Positions 7,254 through 10,834 of a stretch of 10,834 nucleotides of DNA are shown one piece after another. Made by a program: the position numbers and the translations under genes. The stretch is from CAVSZB01 sp964420395 (GTDB lineage Bacteria; Krumholzibacteriota; Krumholzibacteriia; LZORAL124-64-63): positions 1 through 10,834 of the forward strand of contig CAYQTJ010000102.1 in the NCBI GenBank assembly GCA_964420395.1, written 5' to 3'. A model generated the notes under the pieces. That model saw only the letters and a program-made list of their open reading frames with translations, was not told where the DNA came from and ran no database searches. Within the stretch, counting starts at the first letter, position 1. Each line of letters begins with the position of its first letter.

Positions 7254-7289
7254 GCGGCCCGGCGGGTTGCGGCATGGGTGCCGGGCCGC
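7254..7289 (-). terminator. GC-rich hairpin downstream of ilvC, possible terminator or processing site
   Basis: Perfect 10-base arms, GCGGCCCGGC (7254-7263) and GCCGGGCCGC (7280-7289), flank a 16-base loop, 21 bases past the ilvC stop. There is no T-run after the stem on the minus strand, so it is not a classical Rho-independent terminator. It could be a pause, a partial terminator or an mRNA 3'-end stabiliser separating ilvC from the exporter operon. I see no convincing promoter between it and the yip1-like gene, so read-through is possible. Confidence 0.4.
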
Positions 7290-7310
7290 TCTACCCGGCG
7301 CGGTCGTGCT

Positions 7311-8330
7311 CTATTCCAGGCGCAGCGCGGCCAGCCGCGCGCGCAGGGCCCTCCCCGTCACGGCTAGGGGCGATTCGGGATCGCCCGCGGCGCCGAGCCG
7401 GGGATCGGGGCTGCCGCCGGCGCACGACTCCAGGTACTCGCGCGCGAAGGCGCCGCTCTCGATCTCGTCGAGCAGGCGCGCCATCGCCGCCCGGCTTTCC
7501 GGGCCGATCACGCGCGGGCCGCGCGTGGCGCCGCCGTACGCCGCGGTGCGGCTGATCAGCCGCTGCAGGCCGTCCACGCCGTGCCGGTGCAGCAGGTCCG
7601 CGATCAGCTTCACCTCGTGCACGCACTCGAAGTAGGCGCTCTCCGCGCCGTAGCCGCGGGCGGTCAGCGTTTCGAAGGCGCCCCGCAGCAGCTCGAGCAG
7701 TCCGCCGCAGAGGACCGCCTGCTCGCCGAACTGGTCGGTCACGCACTCCTCGCGGAAGGTGGTGGCGTAACCGCCTCCGCGCAGGAACCCGGCCGCTTTC
7801 GCGTAGGCGGCGGCCAGTTCCCAGGTGCCGGCGGGAGAGCCGTCGCTCACGGCCAGCAATCCCGGCAGCCCGCCCCCCGCGCGGTACGCCTCCCTGAGCA
7901 TGTCCCCCTGCCCCTTCGGGGCCGCCAGGAAGCAGGGGCGCCCCGCCTCCGGCGCGATCTGGCCGAAGGCGACCGCGAATCCGTGGGCGAAGCCGAGCGC
8001 CGCGCCCGGGCGCAGGGCCGGCCGGATGATCTCGCGGTGCAGCGGCCCCTGCAACTCGTCCGGCACGAGCAGCATGACCACGTCGCCGACCGCCGCCGCC
8101 TCCGCCAGCGGCAGCGCCGGAAAGCCGTCGGCCGCGGCGCGGGCGGCACCCTCCCCCCCGGCGCGGGCCCCCACGACGACCGCCACGCCGCTGTCGCGCA
8201 GGTTCAGCGCCTGGGCGCGCCCCTGGTTCCCGTAGCCGAGCACCGCCACCCGTGCGCCGGCGAGCGGCGCCAGCGACACCTCGTCCGCCTCGAAGATCCG
8301 GCGCGGCGGAGGATTCGGGTCGCTGGGCAT
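7311..8330 (-). CDS. ilvC: Ketol-acid reductoisomerase (class I), divergent
   Basis: 339 residues, a normal length for the short class I enzyme. It converts acetolactate or acetohydroxybutyrate to the dihydroxy acid in valine, leucine and isoleucine synthesis. The Rossmann motif is GYGNQG (32-37). Catalytic residues fit the class I pattern throughout: H116 in FAHGF, K139 in APKG, metal ligands D199 and E203 in TDQFGEQAVLCGG, E235 and E239 in YFECVHEVKLI, and S260. Departures from consensus are several: the cofactor loop reads GARAGGEG rather than the usual Ser-containing GLRxGS, APKGQGD replaces APKGPGH, and ISRTAAYG replaces ISNTAEYG. The last 40 residues are atypical. Start: ATG at 8330-8328 with AGGAGG 8 bases upstream. 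No other branched-chain synthesis gene is nearby. Reductoisomerase fold and active site are clear; cofactor and exact substrate are less so. Confidence 0.88.
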   Translation of the reverse strand: MPSDPNPPPRRIFEADEVSLAPLAGARVAVLGYGNQGRAQALNLRDSGVAVVVGARAGGEGAARAAADGFPALPLAEAAAVGDVVMLLVPDELQGPLHREIIRPALRPGAALGFAHGFAVAFGQIAPEAGRPCFLAAPKGQGDMLREAYRAGGGLPGLLAVSDGSPAGTWELAAAYAKAAGFLRGGGYATTFREECVTDQFGEQAVLCGGLLELLRGAFETLTARGYGAESAYFECVHEVKLIADLLHRHGVDGLQRLISRTAAYGGATRGPRVIGPESRAAMARLLDEIESGAFAREYLESCAGGSPDPRLGAAGDPESPLAVTGRALRARLAALRLE

Positions 8331-8360
8331 CGGACGGACCTCCTGGAGCGGGGGCAGGCA

Positions 8361-8389
8361 AGTCTACGCGGGGGGCACGATCTTGACAA
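8361..8389 (-). promoter_or_regulatory. Candidate sigma-70-like promoter for ilvC
   Basis: Minus strand: TTGTCA (8389-8384), a 17-base spacer, TAGACT (8366-8361). Transcription would start near 8354, leaving a leader of about 24 bases that contains the AGGAGG site. Its -35 occupies the same bases as the -35 of the divergent tRNA promoter. Confidence 0.6.
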
Positions 8390-8411
8390 GGCAAGGCTGT
8401 CCCTCTAGATT
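8383..8411 (+). promoter_or_regulatory. Sigma-70-like promoter for the tRNA-tilS(-ftsH) unit
   Basis: Consensus TTGACA (8383-8388), a 17-base spacer, TAGATT (8406-8411). The predicted start near 8418 gives a roughly 50-base 5' leader to be trimmed by RNase P before the tRNA. This is the best promoter match in the window, as expected for a stable RNA gene. Confidence 0.7.
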
Positions 8412-8468
8412 GAGCAGCCACGCTCGGTTAGCGTCGCCCCGCGACGCCCCGGGCGGTTCCGATCGGGT

Positions 8469-8545
8469 GCCGGCATAGCTCAGCTGGTTAGAGCAGCGGA
8501 ATCATAATCCGCGTGTCCGGGGTTCAAATCCCTGTGCCGGCACCA
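8469..8545 (+). tRNA. tRNA with CAU anticodon (elongator Met more likely than Ile2)
   Basis: A complete 77-base cloverleaf with encoded CCA (8543-8545). The acceptor stem GCCGGCA pairs with TGCCGGC. The D arm is GCTC/GAGC with G18G19 in AGCTGGTTA. The anticodon stem is GCGGA/TCCGC around loop ATCATAA, giving anticodon CAT. The T arm is CGGGG-TTCAAAT-CCCTG, with A73. It is not an initiator: the 1:72 pair is G:C and the anticodon stem lacks three G:C pairs next to the loop. A CAU tRNA can be elongator Met or, after lysidine modification, Ile2 reading AUA. The 4:69 and 5:68 pairs here are G:C, opposite in orientation to the C:G pairs used by E. coli TilS, which favours Met. Adjacency to tilS leaves the question open. 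Confidence 0.95.
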
Positions 8546-8580
8546 GCCTCTCCTTCCGACCGGGCACCGGCGCCATCCGC

Positions 8581-8594
8581 CGGCCGGCCGGCCG
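8581..8594. repeat. Self-complementary GGCC-repeat palindrome between the tRNA and tilS
   Basis: CGGCCGGCCGGCCG is a perfect 14-base palindrome made of tandem GGCC units, 1 base before the GGAGA ribosome binding site of tilS. In RNA it could fold locally or pair between molecules and partly mask translation initiation. It may also be simple GC-rich slippage. Confidence 0.4.
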
Positions 8595-8605
8595 CGGAGA
8601 CGCCG

Positions 8606-10003
8606 TTGCCTGAGCACCCCTTCATCCGCCGCCTCCTGCCCCACCTCGACGCCCTCGTCCGCCAGGCCGCCCCGCCCGTCGACCCCGCGCCGACCGGGCT
8701 GCTGGTCGCCCTGTCGGGCGGGCCCGATTCGGTGGCGCTGCTGCTGCTGGCGCACGCGCGGGCCGTCGCCACCGGAGCCCCGCTGGCGGCGGCGCACCTC
8801 AACCACCGCCTGCGCGGCGACCAGTCCGAGGCGGACGAGGCGTTCTGCCGCGACCTGTGCGCCCGCCTCGCGGTGCCGCTCCACGTGGCGCGGATCGACC
8901 CCCGGGCGCTGGCCCGCCGGCGCGGCCTCGGGCTGGAGGAGGCGGGCCGCCGCCTCCGCCGGCGCCTGCTCGGCCGCCTGCTCGCCGCGCAGCCGGTCCT
9001 GGCCTGCGCCGCCACCGGCCACCACCGGGACGACCAGGCCGAGACCGTCATCATGCGCCTGTTCCGCGGCGCCGGACTGGACGGGATGCGCGGCATCCGC
9101 CCGGTCGCCGGCCGCATCATCCATCCCCTGCTCGCCACCGACCGGCGCGAGATCCTCGCCTTCCTCGCGGCCTGCGACCAGCCGTGGCGCGAGGACGCCA
9201 CCAACGCCGACGGCCGCGCGGTGCGGTCGCGCCTGCGCCGCGAGCTGCTGCCGCTCGCGCGCGACATCTTCGGCGTCGGCGCCGCCCGCGCCCCGGCGCG
9301 GCTGGCCTCCCTGCTGGACGACGACGCCGCTCTCCTCGACCGGCAGGCCCGGGAGGCCCTCGCCGCCGCCACCGCGCCGGGCGACGAGCCGGCGCTCGCG
9401 GTGGTGGCGCTGCGCGCCCTCGAGGCGCCGCTCGCCCGCCGCGTGCTGCGCCTCCATCTGGCCGAGCGTCACGGCCGGCGCCGCGATTTCGGGCAGGCGC
9501 ACGCCGACGGCCTGCTGGCGTGGCTGGCCGGCGCGGTCTCCGGGCACGGGCTCGACCTGCCGGGCGGCTGGCGCGCCGAACTGGACTTCGACCGCCTCCG
9601 CTTCCACCCGCCCGCGCCGACCCGGCTGCCGGCGAACGGGACTTTTCATATCTTGACCCTCGTCCCCGGCGAGGCGCCGCCCTCCGCCGCCCCCGGCGAG
9701 GGGATCTGGACCCTGGAGCTGCCGCCGGATGCCCTGCGGGGCCCCCCCCGCGCCCGCCCCTGGCGCCCCGGCGACCGGCTGCGCCTCCCCGGCCTCGGGG
9801 GGCGCAAGAAGGTGAGCGACCTGCTGCGCGAACGGCGCGTGCCGCTCGCCCGGCGGGGGGATGTGCTGGTCGTTGAGGATGACAACGGTCTGCTTTGGGT
9901 GGTCGGCCTGGCGAGCGACAGCCGCTGCGCCAGGTTGCCGGGAACGCAACCGGCAATTACACTCGTCGTTCGTGCGCCCCGCGCCCGCGGGAGCCGCCAC
10001 TGA
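8606..10003 (+). CDS. tilS: tRNA(Ile)-lysidine synthetase
   Basis: 465 residues. It uses ATP and lysine to convert C34 of tRNA-Ile(CAU) to lysidine, switching codon reading from AUG to AUA and charging from Met to Ile. The PP-loop ATP motif SGGPDS is at 37-42. The catalytic-domain signatures HLNHRLRG (64-71) and TGHHRDDQAETVIMRLFRG (137-155) are intact, as is WREDATN followed by RSRLRRELLPL. A TilS substrate-binding region and the C-terminal domain (WRPGDRLRLPG, GRKKVSDLL, WVVGL) complete it. Start: TTG at 8606, with GGAGA 5 bases upstream. No ATG or GTG lies in frame between the tRNA end and the PP-loop, and the frame's earlier GTG at 8513 is inside the tRNA. The gene probably shares a transcript with the tRNA 60 bases upstream and with ftsH 27 bases downstream. 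The hpt gene often found between tilS and ftsH is absent. Confidence 0.92.
   Translation: MPEHPFIRRLLPHLDALVRQAAPPVDPAPTGLLVALSGGPDSVALLLLAHARAVATGAPLAAAHLNHRLRGDQSEADEAFCRDLCARLAVPLHVARIDPRALARRRGLGLEEAGRRLRRRLLGRLLAAQPVLACAATGHHRDDQAETVIMRLFRGAGLDGMRGIRPVAGRIIHPLLATDRREILAFLAACDQPWREDATNADGRAVRSRLRRELLPLARDIFGVGAARAPARLASLLDDDAALLDRQAREALAAATAPGDEPALAVVALRALEAPLARRVLRLHLAERHGRRRDFGQAHADGLLAWLAGAVSGHGLDLPGGWRAELDFDRLRFHPPAPTRLPANGTFHILTLVPGEAPPSAAPGEGIWTLELPPDALRGPPRARPWRPGDRLRLPGLGGRKKVSDLLRERRVPLARRGDVLVVEDDNGLLWVVGLASDSRCARLPGTQPAITLVVRAPRARGSRH
9935..9963 (+). promoter_or_regulatory. Candidate ftsH promoter with an overlapping inverted repeat, inside the 3' end of tilS
   Basis: TTGCCG (9935-9940), a 17-base spacer, TACACT (9958-9963). 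The start near 9970 would give ftsH a leader of about 60 bases. The -35 and spacer coincide with a perfect 7-base inverted repeat, TTGCCGG (9935-9941) and CCGGCAA (9950-9956), with an 8-base centre. This could be an operator or an mRNA hairpin. It codes for tilS residues at the same time, so coincidence must be allowed for. Confidence 0.4.
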
Positions 10004-10030
10004 TCCGGCCAGGAAAGGACGCAACGCGCG

Positions 10031-10834
<804 letters not shown>

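Noticed and set aside
3636..7367. A 1243-codon open frame on the plus strand across the whole exporter operon
   Set aside because: Its sequence is His/Arg/Glu/Asp-rich with no recognisable domain, and it lies antisense to four well-supported genes. Long antisense open frames are expected when third positions are almost all G or C.
8469..8545. Initiator tRNA-fMet
   Set aside because: The first acceptor pair is G:C rather than a mismatch, and the anticodon stem ends in GGA/TCC rather than GGG/CCC next to the loop.
8513..8605. Upstream extension of tilS to a GTG inside the tRNA
   Set aside because: The start would lie within the mature tRNA and the extra 31 residues have no family similarity. 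TTG 8606 has its own ribosome binding site.
9935..9956. CIRCE-type heat-shock operator in front of ftsH
   Set aside because: The dyad is TTGCCGG-N8-CCGGCAA, not the CIRCE arms TTAGCACTC/GAGTGCTAA, so HrcA control is not supported.
8480..10024. A 514-codon minus-strand frame across tilS and the tRNA
   Set aside because: It overlaps the tRNA on the opposite strand and the clear tilS gene, and its translation is low complexity.

Overview
The window is a GC-rich (by eye about 70% G+C, almost every third codon position G or C), gene-dense bacterial chromosome segment. Gene content points to a Gram-negative-type cell envelope: a periplasmic adaptor protein, MacB/FtsX-fold permeases, and a GT39/ArnT-like membrane glycosyltransferase. 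I cannot place it below domain level. The mix resembles uncultured high-GC lineages of the FCB/Eisenbacteria kind, but that is an impression, not a result. I see no phage, transposon, CRISPR or defence signature.

Layout, left to right: (1) the N-terminal 200 codons of a membrane ion-pumping pyrophosphatase (hppA), minus strand, running off the left edge; (2) a 323-base divergent intergenic region with candidate promoters and a short dyad; (3) a GT39-family glycosyltransferase, plus strand; (4) a convergent minus-strand operon transcribed yip1-like gene, then periplasmic adaptor, then two overlapping MacB-type permease genes. It is a tripartite-type exporter that lacks its ATPase gene here; (5) a structured 114-base gap and a ketol-acid reductoisomerase gene (ilvC), minus strand; (6) a compact divergent promoter region in which the ilvC promoter and the tRNA promoter share one TTGACAA -35 element; (7) a plus-strand unit made of a CAU-anticodon tRNA, tilS (tRNA-Ile lysidine synthetase) and the first 268 codons of ftsH, running off the right edge.

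Functionally the right end is a translation and quality-control unit. The tRNA and tilS concern decoding of AUG/AUA codons, and ftsH encodes the membrane AAA+ protease. The central operon is envelope export. hppA and ilvC are stand-alone metabolic genes. Candidate sigma-70-like promoters in front of the tRNA, ilvC, the glycosyltransferase and ftsH all have a TTG-type -35 and a 17-base spacer, so they support each other.

No wholly new system is evident. The items most worth a second look are the shared -35 divergent promoters, the CAU tRNA next to tilS, the ATPase-less exporter operon with a Yip1-family membrane protein, the divergent reductoisomerase, and an inverted repeat on a candidate ftsH promoter inside tilS.
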